A stretch of 64,000 nt of DNA from Akkermansiaceae bacterium (GCA_024233135.1 JACKPZ010000006.1:62001-126000), one strand, 5' to 3'; shown: positions 34,529 to 44,238, numbered from the stretch's first letter. The notes: generated by a model not told the origin, from the letters alone. Made by a program: numbers and translations.

Positions 34529-35668
34529 ATGAAAACGTTGATTCGAAACGCACGCATTGTATCGCCCGATCTCGAGATTCCCAAGGGGTCCCTGTGGATC
34601 GAAAACGGAAAAATCGCCGGAGTGGCGGGTGAGGGGACCGAGGCCCCCGCCGCGGACCAGGAGATTGACGCCGGGGGGCGCCTCGTGGTGCCCGGTTTCT
34701 GGGACATCCACTGCCACGGCGCCGACCGCAACGACGTTTGCGACAACTCGGTGGAGGCCATCCGCCACATCGCGAAGCGCAAGCTTCAGGAGGGCGTCAC
34801 CACCTGGCTTCCGACCACGCTCACCCAGCCGCAGGACAAGCTCGAGGAGATCGCCGGGAAATGCGCGGAATACATGAAGAACCCCGAGTTCTGCCGGACT
34901 CCCGGCCTGCACGTCGAGGGGCCGTTCATCAACCGCAAGAACGCCGGCGCGCAGAATCCCGAGTTCGTCCGTCCGCCCGACTTTGGCGAACTCAAGCGCA
35001 TCCACGACATCGCGCCCGCACTGATCGTTTCGATCGCGCCGGACGTCGATGGTGCCAACGAGGTCATCGCGAAAGCCGCCGAGGCCGGCATCACCTCTTC
35101 CGCCGCGCACACCTCGTCCACCGCGGCGCAGATCCGCGAGGCGAAGAAGCACGGACTCAAACACCTCACCCATTTCTGCAACGCGATGACGCCGGTGCAC
35201 CACCGCGAGATCGGCGTGGTCGGCGCGGGGCTGACCGATGACTCGCTGATGCTCGAGCTCATCTGCGACACCATCCACCTTTGTCCGGACATGCTTCAGC
35301 TCATCTTCCAACTCGTGCCGATCGACCGGCTGATGATGATCACCGACTCGATGGCCGCCTCATGGATCGGCGAGGGCGAGGTGAAACTCGGAGGTCTCGA
35401 CGTGCTCGTTTCCGATGGCAAGGCGGTGCTCAAGGAGGGCGGCGCGCTCGCCGGCTCCGCGTTGCTCTATAACGAGGGCGTCCGCAACGTCGCGGAACTC
35501 ACCGGGCTGCCGCTCCCGCAGATCGTCAAGGCGACCTCGTGGAACCAGGCGCGCTCACTCGGCATCGAGGGCTTCGGCAAACTCGAAGCCGGCTACCACG
35601 CGGACATCGCCATCCTCAACGACGACTTCTCCGTTTGGAAAACGCTCGTCGGCGGCGAGGAACGTTAG
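34529..35668 (+). CDS. nagA: N-acetylglucosamine-6-phosphate deacetylase
   Basis: 379 residues. Removes acetate from GlcNAc-6-phosphate in amino-sugar catabolism and cell-wall recycling. Amidohydrolase motifs in order: PGFWDIHCHGADRND (metal histidines), TTWLPTTLTQ, PGLHVEGPFINRKNAGAQNP, GITSSAAHTSST, HFCNAMTPVHHREIG (substrate and metal), and the catalytic Asp in MMITDSMAAS. No nagB adjacent. Transcription ends toward a large palindrome at 35688. Confidence 0.95.
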   Translation: MKTLIRNARIVSPDLEIPKGSLWIENGKIAGVAGEGTEAPAADQEIDAGGRLVVPGFWDIHCHGADRNDVCDNSVEAIRHIAKRKLQEGVTTWLPTTLTQPQDKLEEIAGKCAEYMKNPEFCRTPGLHVEGPFINRKNAGAQNPEFVRPPDFGELKRIHDIAPALIVSIAPDVDGANEVIAKAAEAGITSSAAHTSSTAAQIREAKKHGLKHLTHFCNAMTPVHHREIGVVGAGLTDDSLMLELICDTIHLCPDMLQLIFQLVPIDRLMMITDSMAASWIGEGEVKLGGLDVLVSDGKAVLKEGGALAGSALLYNEGVRNVAELTGLPLPQIVKATSWNQARSLGIEGFGKLEAGYHADIAILNDDFSVWKTLVGGEER

Positions 35669-35687
35669 CCTACAAAGGAAAACTGAA

Positions 35688-35835
35688 ACCACGAAAGACA
35701 CCAAGATTCACGAAAATGAAGGAGTTGAGACTTGAGAGACGCTCATCCTGTAGGTGATCACCCGATCTTGCCGGATCACCTTCCTTTCGTGCTTTTTCGT
35801 GTGTTTCGTGGTTCCCATTTCAGAATCCAGGGTCA
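35688..35835. repeat. ACGAAA palindrome, copy A
   Basis: Left arm AACCACGAAAGACACCAAG, right arm CTTTTTCGTGTGTTTCGTGG, with an inner palindrome GGTGATCAC...GGATCACC. It lies between convergent nagA and the membrane-protein gene and supplies the latter's stop codon (TGACCCTGGATTCTG on the minus strand). About 85% identical to copy B. Confidence 0.85.
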
Positions 35836-36294
35836 GATGTTTCCCCGCGCGTCATCGTAGAGCCGGGCCACCGACGGCCGCGACAGGACGACGAACGTGA
35901 AAATGCCGAGGGCGGTGCCGAGCGGGAGCTGCAGGCAGTTCAGTCCCGCGACGATGAGCGAAAACATCCGGTTTTTCCGCATCGCGAGAAACCGGGCGGA
36001 CATCACGTTGGCCATGAGGAACGCCACGACCAAAAGCGCGGCGACCAGGTAGAACATCTGCATGATGAGGAAGAAATTCTCCGGCGGTTGTTCCGCGACG
36101 GGTTTCTTGTTCCACATCTCCGGGTTCATGAAGACGGTCCGCATGATCAGGAAATGGACGATCAGGAACAACAGCCCCAGTCCCGCGAATCCCGCGCCGA
36201 CCCAATGGCAGACCGAGAGGATCCGGAGGTGTTCCTCGTCCTGACTCCGCTGGGGAACCGGATAGGCGGCTTGCGGGAGCGGCGGTGTTTCCAT
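35833..36294 (-). CDS. four-span membrane protein of unknown function
   Basis: 153 residues. A short polar N-terminus (METPPLPQAAYPVPQ) precedes HLRILSVCHWVGAGFAGLG, then membrane segments GLLFLIVHFLIM, FFLIMQMFYLVAALLVVAFLM, MFSLIVAGLNCLQLPLGTALGIFTFVVL, ending SRPSVARLYDDA. The HLRILSxxHYVxG start and SRPSVxxLY end occur in a common family of small bacterial membrane proteins without known function. Two ACGAAA palindromes flank it. Confidence 0.75.
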   Translation of the reverse strand: METPPLPQAAYPVPQRSQDEEHLRILSVCHWVGAGFAGLGLLFLIVHFLIMRTVFMNPEMWNKKPVAEQPPENFFLIMQMFYLVAALLVVAFLMANVMSARFLAMRKNRMFSLIVAGLNCLQLPLGTALGIFTFVVLSRPSVARLYDDARGNI

Positions 36295-36375
36295 CGTTTG
36301 AATCGTGACGAATCCGCGGCCGGGAGCGAGGGGAAAAGCGCCGCTGGGAACGCTCAACTTACGAAGGAAAAGAGA

Positions 36376-36528
36376 AACCACGAAAGACACCAAAGATCAC
36401 GAAAATGAAAGGGTTGAAACTTGAGAGCCTCTCATCCTGCGGGTGATCAGCCCGATCCTGCGGGATCACCTTTCTTTCGTGCTTTTTCGTGCGTTTCGTG
36501 GTTCCCGTTTCAGAATCCAGGCTCAGAC
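36376..36528. repeat. ACGAAA palindrome, copy B
   Basis: Arms AACCACGAAAGACACCAAAG and CTTTTTCGTGCGTTTCGTGG around GGTGATCAGCCCGATCC. It sits immediately after the stop codon of the acyl-ACP synthetase gene (TGAGCCTGGATTCTG), in the same position and orientation as copy A relative to its gene. Confidence 0.85.
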
Positions 36529-38670
36529 ATCCCGTTTCACCACCGCCTCACAACCCTTGATGTCGAGCTTGCCGGAAGCAAGCACCGGGATCTCCGCGAC
36601 GGGGATGATGAGTTTGGGACACCACAGCGAGGGCAGGCCTTCGTCGAGGAGTTTGTATCGGAGGTCGATGCATTCCTGCTCCAGCGCCGGGCCGGCGATG
36701 GTGGAAAGCAGCACGATCGCCTCGCCCTTTTGTTCGTCCGGCACGCCGACGATGGCGATGCGGCGTTCGGTTTCCTGATCGAGTCCGAGCGCCTTGTTCA
36801 CCGCCGCCTCGACGGTCTCGTGAGGCACCATTTCGCCGGCGATCTTCGAGAAACGCGAGATCCGCCCTTCGATGTAGAGGAACCCATCGTCGTCGATGCG
36901 TCCCACGTCGCCGGTGCGGAACCAGCCGTCCTGCAGCACGTCCGCGGTGCGCTTCGGGTCGTTGAGATAGCCGGTGAATACATTGCAGCCCTTGAACCAG
37001 ATGATGCCCTGGCGGTCGATCGGCACCTCCTGCTCGGTAGCGGGGTCGATGATCTTGAGCGCGAGGCCGGGCAGGAGCTGGCCGACCGAGCCGTTGCGCG
37101 ACGATGGAATGACCGTGGCACCGGATTCGGGTTCGGGATCGGGCAGGTTCACGTTGGTCGCCGGCGAGGTCTCGGTGAGTCCGTATCCTTCCTGCGGGCG
37201 GATGCCGAATTTCTCCTCGAAGGCGTTCGCCAGATTCTGCGGGAGCTTCTCCGCGCCGGTGACCACGAGTTTCAACGACGAGAGCTGCGCCGGGTCGATG
37301 CGCTTCATGTAGCCGCGCAGGAAGGTCGGCGTGGCGAGCAAGAGCGTGATCTGATGGAGCGCGATGAGCTCGGCGAGCCGCTTGGTTTCCAGCGGACTCG
37401 GATAAGTCACCAGATCGATCCCCTCGATGACGGGAAACCACAGCGTGACCGTGCAGCCGAAGGAATGGAACAAGGGCAGGCAGCCGAGCACCGAGGACCC
37501 GGTATGCAGATCGAGCCGCGTGGCGAACTGCGTGACGTTGCCGAGCACGTTGCGGTGGGTGAGCGGCACGCCTTTCGGTTCGCCGGACGAGCCGGAGGTG
37601 AAGAGCAGCAGCGCCTCGTCATCGCCGGAGCGCTTGCGCAGTCCGAGCAGCGTCCCGAGCGCCGCGGCGGGCAGGAGTTTCGACAGGATGCCCCAGGTGA
37701 TGATCTGCTTTTTCAGGCCGGGAAGGACGCGCTCGACGAGAATTAGGTCGCGGTTCGGCGGCCATGGGAAACTGGACACCTTGCGGACGAACGGGTCCGC
37801 GGTGATGAATCGGTCCACGCCGGACTGGCGGATGCACGAGCGCACGGCTTCGGGCCCGGCGGTGAAGTTCAGGTTCACCGGGGTCTTGCCGGCGAAAAGC
37901 ACGGCGAGGTTCGCGATGAGGCCGGCTTTTCCGGGAGGCAGCACGATGGCGACGCGCGGCTGGTCCGTTTCCTCGCGGATGTGCTTCGAGAGCGCGATGG
38001 CGACCGGCAGGATCTTCGAATAAGGAAGCTCCGAATCGTCGGAGCCGTCGAGAATCCGGTTTCGCCCGTGTTTTTTGAGCCCTTCCAGCAGGACCATCGC
38101 GAGCGAGTTCTTGAACAAGGGCCGCGCGGAGTAGGCCGTTTCCGCGGCGTTCAGCAGGCCCTTGTGAAACGCCGCCGGGCTCGCCTCGGCGGCAGGGACG
38201 GTTTTCGCGAAGGAAATCACCACCGCGGGGAGCGAGCCGCGGCGCTCGGTGCTCAGACTTGATTCACGCGGGAGATCGACCGCCACCGGAAGCACCGGCA
38301 GGCCGAACGAGGTGAGGGCTTTCAGGTGGGACGCCGGAATGTGGCAGGGCGTCGCGTTTCGCGCCGCGGCGCGGCCGGGGACGAAAATGAGCACGCCGTT
38401 CTGGTCGAGGAACGGCTTCAACTGCTGGCCCGCCGCCTCCGGAGCGGCGTCATCGGCGGAAAACATCGCGCCGGAATCCGATTTCTCGAGGTGGGCCAGC
38501 ACCGACGGATCGTGCTGCGCCTTTTCCTCGATGAGCCACGTGATCGGACGCCCGGCGAAGAGTTTCTCGAACTGGAGCAACGCCTCGAACGGAAGCCGGC
38601 CGGGGATGACGAGCACCCCGTTGCCGGGAATGCGTTCCTTGTGGAGGATCTGGATGGCTGCGGAGGACAT
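36523..38670 (-). CDS. Aas-like acyl-[acyl-carrier-protein] synthetase
   Basis: 715 residues. The N-terminal ~190 residues (VLVIPGRLPFEALLQFEKLF, NGVLIFVPGRAAA) resemble the acyltransferase half of Aas but lack a clear HX4D box. The rest is a complete AMP-forming ligase: P-loop LLLFTSGSSGEPKGVPLTHRN, GYGLTETSP, and the ATP-binding Asp in GWFRTGDVGRIDDDGFLYIEGR. In E. coli, Aas reactivates fatty acids from phospholipid turnover and re-acylates lysophospholipid. Here the ligase activity is well supported; the acyl transfer is doubtful. The gene ends in palindrome B. Confidence 0.85.
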   Translation of the reverse strand: MSSAAIQILHKERIPGNGVLVIPGRLPFEALLQFEKLFAGRPITWLIEEKAQHDPSVLAHLEKSDSGAMFSADDAAPEAAGQQLKPFLDQNGVLIFVPGRAAARNATPCHIPASHLKALTSFGLPVLPVAVDLPRESSLSTERRGSLPAVVISFAKTVPAAEASPAAFHKGLLNAAETAYSARPLFKNSLAMVLLEGLKKHGRNRILDGSDDSELPYSKILPVAIALSKHIREETDQPRVAIVLPPGKAGLIANLAVLFAGKTPVNLNFTAGPEAVRSCIRQSGVDRFITADPFVRKVSSFPWPPNRDLILVERVLPGLKKQIITWGILSKLLPAAALGTLLGLRKRSGDDEALLLFTSGSSGEPKGVPLTHRNVLGNVTQFATRLDLHTGSSVLGCLPLFHSFGCTVTLWFPVIEGIDLVTYPSPLETKRLAELIALHQITLLLATPTFLRGYMKRIDPAQLSSLKLVVTGAEKLPQNLANAFEEKFGIRPQEGYGLTETSPATNVNLPDPEPESGATVIPSSRNGSVGQLLPGLALKIIDPATEQEVPIDRQGIIWFKGCNVFTGYLNDPKRTADVLQDGWFRTGDVGRIDDDGFLYIEGRISRFSKIAGEMVPHETVEAAVNKALGLDQETERRIAIVGVPDEQKGEAIVLLSTIAGPALEQECIDLRYKLLDEGLPSLWCPKLIIPVAEIPVLASGKLDIKGCEAVVKRDV

Positions 38671-38764
38671 GGGAATGGATGGCGCTCGGGACCGCGATGC
38701 GGCTGCATTCAACGGGAATCGGCCCCCCGTGGCACGGATTTTTTCCAAAATGCCGGGCGGGCGA

Positions 38765-40639
38765 CTAGCGAGCGGGAATCACCCCGACCTCGGCCGCGGT
38801 GATGTGGTTTTTCTCGACGGCGTGGAGCCCGGTGAAGCGGACGAAACGAGCGGCGGAGGGTTCCGCGAGCGGCACGACCTGCCGGATCGGGTTGGCTCGC
38901 ACGTTCGCGAATTCGCCTTCCGCCGCCGTCCGCCAGGTCTCGCCGTCGCCGCTGAGTTCGAAGCGGTAGCGGTCGGTCATGCCGTGGGCGACGCCGTCCT
39001 GACGCGGCAGATAGGTGAGCGCTTCGATGCGGATCTCGCGTCCGAGATCGATGGTGAACCCCTGCGGCGGCGGGAGTTCGCCGCTCAGCGGGTGCGTGTT
39101 CCAGAGCGTGTTCGGATCGCCGTCGATGCAGACTTCGGCGTTTCCGAAGGTCTTCGCGACGATCTTCCAGCCGGTTTTCGGCATCTCGCCCTCGAACATG
39201 GCGGCGATTTTCGGATCGACCGGAAGCTCCGGCATTTTCAGCAGGGAAATCTCCGAGATGCACGGCGGCGCGACGGATTTCGTGACGCGCAGCCGGACGC
39301 GGTCGGTGGTGACCGCTTGCGGAAGACGGACGAGCACCTGGTTTCCGATCGTTTTTCCTTGGTGGATCTCGTTCCAGCCGCCGTCTTCCCAGACGTCGAG
39401 AGCGAAGGAATCGACCCGCTGGCCGAGGCGGATCTGTTCGCGGATGCGGACGACGTCGAAGGTCGCGGAAACCGGCAGACCGATCGCGGCCGCGGGTGCC
39501 TCATCGGACGATCCGGGACACCAGAATGTCTCGATATCGCCATCGACGAGCGCACGGGCGGAGTGCTTTGGATCGGGCGCGGGTCCCACGGTTTTCGCTC
39601 CGCGGGCGAAGTCGGTGGCGAGCAGTTCGTCGCGCAGGCGCTTGAACTCCATCAGCGAGCGGACGTCCGGCTCGGCGATCCGCCCGTCGCGGTTGGGCGG
39701 CACGTTGAGGATCAGGTTCGCGCCGCGTCCGACGCTGTCGAACCACACATCCAGCAGTTTCCCGCCGGACTTCACTTTCGAGTCCTCATGGGCGTGCCAG
39801 AACCATCCGGGCCGGATCGAGGTGTCTCCCTCGGCGGGCATCCACGTGTCGCCGTGCGGCACGCCGGTCGCGCCGTTGCCGCCGCGTTTCGAGTCCATCG
39901 TATGCCAATGCGGGTAGGCGACGTGCCCTTGCTCCGAGCCGCCCCAGCGGGCGTCGCCGCCGCCGCCCCAGACGACGCATTCCGGCTGCACCTTGCGGAT
40001 CTTTTCGACGAGATCGGAAAATCGATAGTAGTTGGGAGGGATCGTCCGCCGCTCGCGCGCGCCGCCGTAGGAACCGTCGCCGCCGTTCGCGCCGTCGAAC
40101 CAGATCTCGAACACCGGCCCGTAGTTCGTGAGCACCTCGAGCACCTGCTTGTGGAACGTTTCCACATATCCCTCGCGGGCGTATTCGGCATGGTTGCGGT
40201 CCCATGGGGAAACATAGATGCCGAGTTTGAAATCCTCGGCCTTGCAGGCGTCGGCGAAGTCGCGGATCACGTCGCCCTTGCCGCCTTTCCACGGGCTTTT
40301 CGAGATGTTGTGCCCCGTCGTTTCCGTCGGCCACAGGCAGAAGCCGTCGTGATGTTTCGCGGTGACGATCACGCCTTTCATTCCGGCCTCTTTGAAGTGA
40401 CGCACGATGGCGCGGGCATCGAAGGACGATGGGTTGAAGAGTTTCGGATCCTCGTCGCCATATCCCCACTCGCGGTTGGTGTAGGTGTTGAGCCCGAAGT
40501 GGACGAAGGCATACAACTCCATCCGCTGCCACGCGAGTTGCCGCGGCGAGGGGACCGCGCCGTGTGGTTCCGGCGATGCGGAGGAAAATGTGGAAGACGA
40601 AAGGACAAGCGCGGTCGCGAGCGTGGGCAGCAATCTCAT
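38765..40639 (-). CDS. secreted alpha-L-fucosidase (GH29) with discoidin-like modules
   Basis: 624 residues. A signal peptide (MRLLPTLATALVLSSSTFSSAS) sends it out of the cytoplasm. The GH29 barrel covers about 25-350: FVHFGLNTYTNREWGYGDEDP, GVIVTAKHHDGFCLWPT, and FEIWFDGANGG holding the nucleophile Asp. Two discoidin-like beta domains follow (about 360-470 and 480-620: DGDIETFWCPG, DGDPNTLWNTHP), probably sugar-binding. It should release fucose from algal or host glycans. Its ATG overlaps the aroB stop by 4 bases. Confidence 0.93.
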   Translation of the reverse strand: MRLLPTLATALVLSSSTFSSASPEPHGAVPSPRQLAWQRMELYAFVHFGLNTYTNREWGYGDEDPKLFNPSSFDARAIVRHFKEAGMKGVIVTAKHHDGFCLWPTETTGHNISKSPWKGGKGDVIRDFADACKAEDFKLGIYVSPWDRNHAEYAREGYVETFHKQVLEVLTNYGPVFEIWFDGANGGDGSYGGARERRTIPPNYYRFSDLVEKIRKVQPECVVWGGGGDARWGGSEQGHVAYPHWHTMDSKRGGNGATGVPHGDTWMPAEGDTSIRPGWFWHAHEDSKVKSGGKLLDVWFDSVGRGANLILNVPPNRDGRIAEPDVRSLMEFKRLRDELLATDFARGAKTVGPAPDPKHSARALVDGDIETFWCPGSSDEAPAAAIGLPVSATFDVVRIREQIRLGQRVDSFALDVWEDGGWNEIHQGKTIGNQVLVRLPQAVTTDRVRLRVTKSVAPPCISEISLLKMPELPVDPKIAAMFEGEMPKTGWKIVAKTFGNAEVCIDGDPNTLWNTHPLSGELPPPQGFTIDLGREIRIEALTYLPRQDGVAHGMTDRYRFELSGDGETWRTAAEGEFANVRANPIRQVVPLAEPSAARFVRFTGLHAVEKNHITAAEVGVIPAR

Positions 40640-41721
40640 GAAGTTCTCAGGTGTTCGATGGCGTCGCGCAGGTCGTCCGCGGTGACCTTGTCGGTGACGA
40701 AGGCATCACCGGCGGCCCGCAGGACGACGAAGCGGATGGACCCGGAAGAGAACTTTTTGTCGCGGGCGAGTTTTTCAAGAATCGTGTCCGTGCCGATCTC
40801 CGGCGCGAGCACCACGGGCAGTCCGAAGTGGTCCAGCAAGCCGAGGATTTTCGCGGAAACGGCTGCATCCAGGCCCGCCCGGCGTTCGGATAGAAACAAC
40901 GCGGCGCGGATGCCGAGCGAGATCGCCTCGCCATGCAGCAGCTCGCCATACGGCACCGCGGCTTCGATGCCGTGGCCGATCGTGTGGCCGAAGTTCAACA
41001 GCGCCCGGACACCGAGCGTCTCGTGTTCGTCCTCTTCGACGATGCGCGCCTTGATCGCGATGTTGCGGGCGATCAGGTCCGCCGGGACATCGCGCGACGA
41101 GGGGTCGAGCCCCGCGAGTTCGTCGAGCATGCCGGCGTCGCGGATGGCGGCGTGTTTCACCACCTCGGCGAAGCCTTCGCGAAACTCGCGATCCGCCAGA
41201 GTCGAAAGCGTTTCCGGGTCCACCAGCACCAGCCGCGGCTGATGGAACGCGCCCAGCAGGTTCTTGCCCTCCGCGATGTTCACGCCGGTCTTCCCGCCCA
41301 CCGAGGAATCGACCTGCGAGACGATCGTCGTCGGGATCTGCACGAACGGAATGCCCCGATAGAAAACCGCCGCGACGAAACCCGCGAGGTCGCCGACGAC
41401 CCCGCCGCCGAGGGCGATCACCAGCGACTTGCGGTCGTGCCCGTCACGGGTCATCTCGCGGCACAGGGTTTCCACATGGCTCATCGACTTGGATGCCTCG
41501 CCGGCCGGGACCACATGGAGCGTCGGATCGAGACCGGCGGATTTCAGCGATTCGAGAAGCGTCCCGGCGTGCAACGTGGCCACTGTCTTGTCGCTGATCA
41601 CCGCGACGCGCGTCCTGCCCGGAACCGCGGAGCGGACGAGCGAGCCGGCGCTGCCGAGCAAGGCGGGATCGACGAGGACGTCGTAGGAGCGTTCGGCGAG
41701 GTCGACATGGACGTTGGGCAT
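40636..41721 (-). CDS. aroB: 3-dehydroquinate synthase
   Basis: 361 residues. Second step of the shikimate pathway: DAHP to 3-dehydroquinate, with NAD and zinc. Motifs: LVIALGGGVVGDLAGFVAAV (NAD), PTTIVSQVDSSVGGKTGVN, FAEVVKHAAIRD and the zinc histidines in LLNFGHTIGHGIEAA. The start MPNVHVDLAERSYDV at 41721 fits the family. Overlaps the fucosidase gene by 4 bases (ATGA), an odd partner for an essential biosynthetic gene. Divergent from the cupin gene. Confidence 0.97.
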   Translation of the reverse strand: MPNVHVDLAERSYDVLVDPALLGSAGSLVRSAVPGRTRVAVISDKTVATLHAGTLLESLKSAGLDPTLHVVPAGEASKSMSHVETLCREMTRDGHDRKSLVIALGGGVVGDLAGFVAAVFYRGIPFVQIPTTIVSQVDSSVGGKTGVNIAEGKNLLGAFHQPRLVLVDPETLSTLADREFREGFAEVVKHAAIRDAGMLDELAGLDPSSRDVPADLIARNIAIKARIVEEDEHETLGVRALLNFGHTIGHGIEAAVPYGELLHGEAISLGIRAALFLSERRAGLDAAVSAKILGLLDHFGLPVVLAPEIGTDTILEKLARDKKFSSGSIRFVVLRAAGDAFVTDKVTADDLRDAIEHLRTS

Positions 41722-41812
41722 GCCCGGAGGATGGGAAACAGGTCGGCTCGTTGTCCATTCCGGATCGCCCCTCGCGGCTTGCACGAGGCCGCCGCATCTG
41801 GTGGCTTGTGGC

Positions 41813-42166
41813 ATGGAGATCCGCAACCGCGACGAGCAAGCGCCGTTCACCACCAAGGATGGATCGACGATCCGCAGCCTGCTCGACCTCTCGAACGCGC
41901 CGGTCGCGAACCAGAGCCTCGCCGAAGCCAGCCTGCCGGCCGGCGCCGCGACCGACCGCCACTATCACAAACAAAGCGAGGAGATCTACTACCTGCTCGA
42001 AGGGCGGGGGACCATGGAACTGGATGGGGAAACCCGCGAGGTCGGCCCCGGCGATGCGATCCTGATTCCGCCCGGTGCCTGGCACCAGATCACCGCCGCT
42101 GAGCCGCTGCGTTTCCTCTGCTGCTGCGCGCCGCCCTACGCCCACGAGGACACCTATTTCGAATGA
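41813..42166 (+). CDS. cupin-fold protein
   Basis: 117 residues, one cupin barrel. Motif 1 DRHYHKQSEEIYYLLEGRGTMELDG has the metal-binding His-X-His...Glu set; motif 2 PGDAILIPPGAWHQI adds the last His. Such small cupins are often sugar isomerases, dioxygenases or sensory modules; nothing here selects among them. The stop overlaps the start of the sensor kinase gene (TGATG), so they are probably co-expressed. Confidence 0.85.
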   Translation: MEIRNRDEQAPFTTKDGSTIRSLLDLSNAPVANQSLAEASLPAGAATDRHYHKQSEEIYYLLEGRGTMELDGETREVGPGDAILIPPGAWHQITAAEPLRFLCCCAPPYAHEDTYFE

Positions 42167-44238
42167 TGTGCAACCGTGTCATCGCCTGCGGGCTGTCGTT
42201 TCTCCCGCTCGCCGCCCCTGCCATCGGCGCGGAGCCGCGCGGCTGGGAGGAGAAACTCGCCGGCGCGCTGTCACTGCGCTTGCGGGCGATCGATCGGGAG
42301 CTCGCCGGCCTCGGGCCGAAGCTCAAGGGGCTTCCCGACATCCCGATTTCGGACCAGGGCGGCACCGGCGGCTGCGTCGGCGTGCATTTGAGCGCGTCTC
42401 CTGCTGGTGATACCCGTTGCGCTCTTGAGATCCGCTTCAAGGAGCCGGGAAACGTGGACCTCGTGTCGCTCGTTCCCGCCCGGCGCTACGACGCCCGCGG
42501 GCTCGATGCGAATTACGGGCTGCCGGACTCCTTTTCCGTCGAGTTGTTCGACGCCGCGGGGCAAACCACCGCCGTGGTTGCCGTGGAACCGGATGCCCGG
42601 AGAAATCCGGTGCGCCGCGGTCATCCGTTTTTCTATCAGGTCGATCCACCGGTCCCGGCGGCGGGCCTGCGGATCGTCGCGGACCGGCTTCATCCGGATC
42701 CGGATTCTGACGGGGTCTTCATCCACGCATGGTCGGAGGCCTTCGCATTCGAAGGCGAGCGCGACGTTGCGTGGGGCGGCGAGGTGAAGATTGTCGGCGG
42801 CGCCGCGCCCACCGCCCCGTGGCAGTGGCAGCCCGCGTTCCTCGTCGATGGCGAGACGCCTCTTGGCCTGCCGGAGATCCCCGGCGAGGATCATCGCAAC
42901 ATCGGCTGGCTCTCGAAGGACCGGAAGGATCCCCTCGAAAGCGCTTCGCTCACCATCGACCTCGGGGCTGCGAATGAGATCGACGCGGTGCGGCTCTTTC
43001 CCGCCCGCCGGCCGACGTCCGACCTGCCGAGCGGTTTCGGATTTCCGAAACGCCTGAAGGTGCTCGTCTCCGACACGCTGGAGGATGCCGGCGGCGGCGC
43101 ATGGCGGGTCGTTTCCGACGCCGCCTATCGGAATCCCGGCCACAATCCGGTGACCATCCCGTTCGATGCCACGACCGGCAGGTATGTGAAATTCGAGGCC
43201 GTCGAGTTGTGGAAAGTCTATGAAAGTTACCCGGCCTTCTTCGCCTTGAGCGAGGTCGAGGTGTTGGATGGAAGCGAGAATCTCGCTCTCGGCAAACCGG
43301 TTCGCTCGGTCGACAGCATGCTCAACCTGATCACCTCCGGCGGTCGCTACTGGAGCGGCGCGGCGCTCACCGACGGCTTCGGCCCCGAGGGGAAACTTGT
43401 TCCCACCCGCGAGTGGCTCGGGCTGCTCGACAAGCGCCTCGGAATCGAGACCCGTCGGCACGACCTTCGTGCCGAGTCGGTGCGGTTGATCAACGGCTGG
43501 CGTCGCACCGGGCTCGCCGGTTTCGCCTTGCTGGGGCTCGCCGGTGCTTTCGCGATCGTCGCCCTGCCGATCCGTTACCGCATCCACGCCCGCCGCGAAC
43601 TGGAGAAGGTGCGCGAGCGGATCGCAGGCGACCTCCACGACGAGGTCGGAAGCAACCTCGGCAGCATCCAGATGTTCGCCGATCTCGCCGAAGGCCGTTC
43701 CGGACCCTCCGAGGAACTCAAGCGCATCCAGCGCATCGCCGCGGAAACCGTGAGTGCCGTGCGCGACATCGTGTGGCTGCTCCGCCCGCGCGGCGACCAC
43801 CGCATCGCCACCGTCGAGCACCTGCGCGAGACCGCTTCGATCATGCTCGAAAGCCTCGAGTGGAAGTTCACCGCCAACGAAGCCGCCTGGGCGACCGAGC
43901 TGCCCGAAGAATCGAACCGCGACCTTTTCCTCTACTTCCGCGAGGCCCTCCACAACATCCTCCGCCATGCCAAGGCGGAGAACGTCCTCATCCGCGCCGA
44001 ATCCGCGGAGGGCCGGCTCAAGCTCATCATCACCGACGACGGCGTGGGCATCGAGGAAACGAAACTCCAGCGCCCGTCCACCCAGCGCGCCCTGCGCCAG
44101 CGCGCCGATGCCCTCGGCGCCTCTTTCGATGTCACCAGCACTCCGGGCGAGGGGACCCGTCTCCTCCTGTCGGTGCCCCTCGATCGGAAACGTCGCCCCA
44201 AAGTCCCGGCAGCGCCCTCTCCCCAATCCAACGCCTGA
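42163..44238 (+). CDS. sensor histidine kinase (HisKA_3 type) with large outside domain
   Basis: 691 residues. A signal peptide (VIACGLSFLPLAAPAIGA) and about 420 residues of beta-rich, discoidin-like extracytoplasmic sequence (VSLVPARRYDARG, AVRLFPARRPTSDLPSGFGFP) suggest carbohydrate or surface sensing. One membrane segment near 449-468 precedes HisKA_3: RERIAGDLHDEVGSNLGSIQ with the phospho-accepting His at about 489. The ATPase domain has FREALHNILRHAKA (N box) and ITDDGVGI (G box). Its partner is the LuxR-type regulator at 44451. Confidence 0.92.
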   Translation: MMCNRVIACGLSFLPLAAPAIGAEPRGWEEKLAGALSLRLRAIDRELAGLGPKLKGLPDIPISDQGGTGGCVGVHLSASPAGDTRCALEIRFKEPGNVDLVSLVPARRYDARGLDANYGLPDSFSVELFDAAGQTTAVVAVEPDARRNPVRRGHPFFYQVDPPVPAAGLRIVADRLHPDPDSDGVFIHAWSEAFAFEGERDVAWGGEVKIVGGAAPTAPWQWQPAFLVDGETPLGLPEIPGEDHRNIGWLSKDRKDPLESASLTIDLGAANEIDAVRLFPARRPTSDLPSGFGFPKRLKVLVSDTLEDAGGGAWRVVSDAAYRNPGHNPVTIPFDATTGRYVKFEAVELWKVYESYPAFFALSEVEVLDGSENLALGKPVRSVDSMLNLITSGGRYWSGAALTDGFGPEGKLVPTREWLGLLDKRLGIETRRHDLRAESVRLINGWRRTGLAGFALLGLAGAFAIVALPIRYRIHARRELEKVRERIAGDLHDEVGSNLGSIQMFADLAEGRSGPSEELKRIQRIAAETVSAVRDIVWLLRPRGDHRIATVEHLRETASIMLESLEWKFTANEAAWATELPEESNRDLFLYFREALHNILRHAKAENVLIRAESAEGRLKLIITDDGVGIEETKLQRPSTQRALRQRADALGASFDVTSTPGEGTRLLLSVPLDRKRRPKVPAAPSPQSNA

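Noticed and set aside
38249..41242. Plus-strand frame of 997 codons
   Set aside because: It lies across the minus-strand synthetase, fucosidase and aroB genes and has no domain; typical antisense frame in high-GC DNA.
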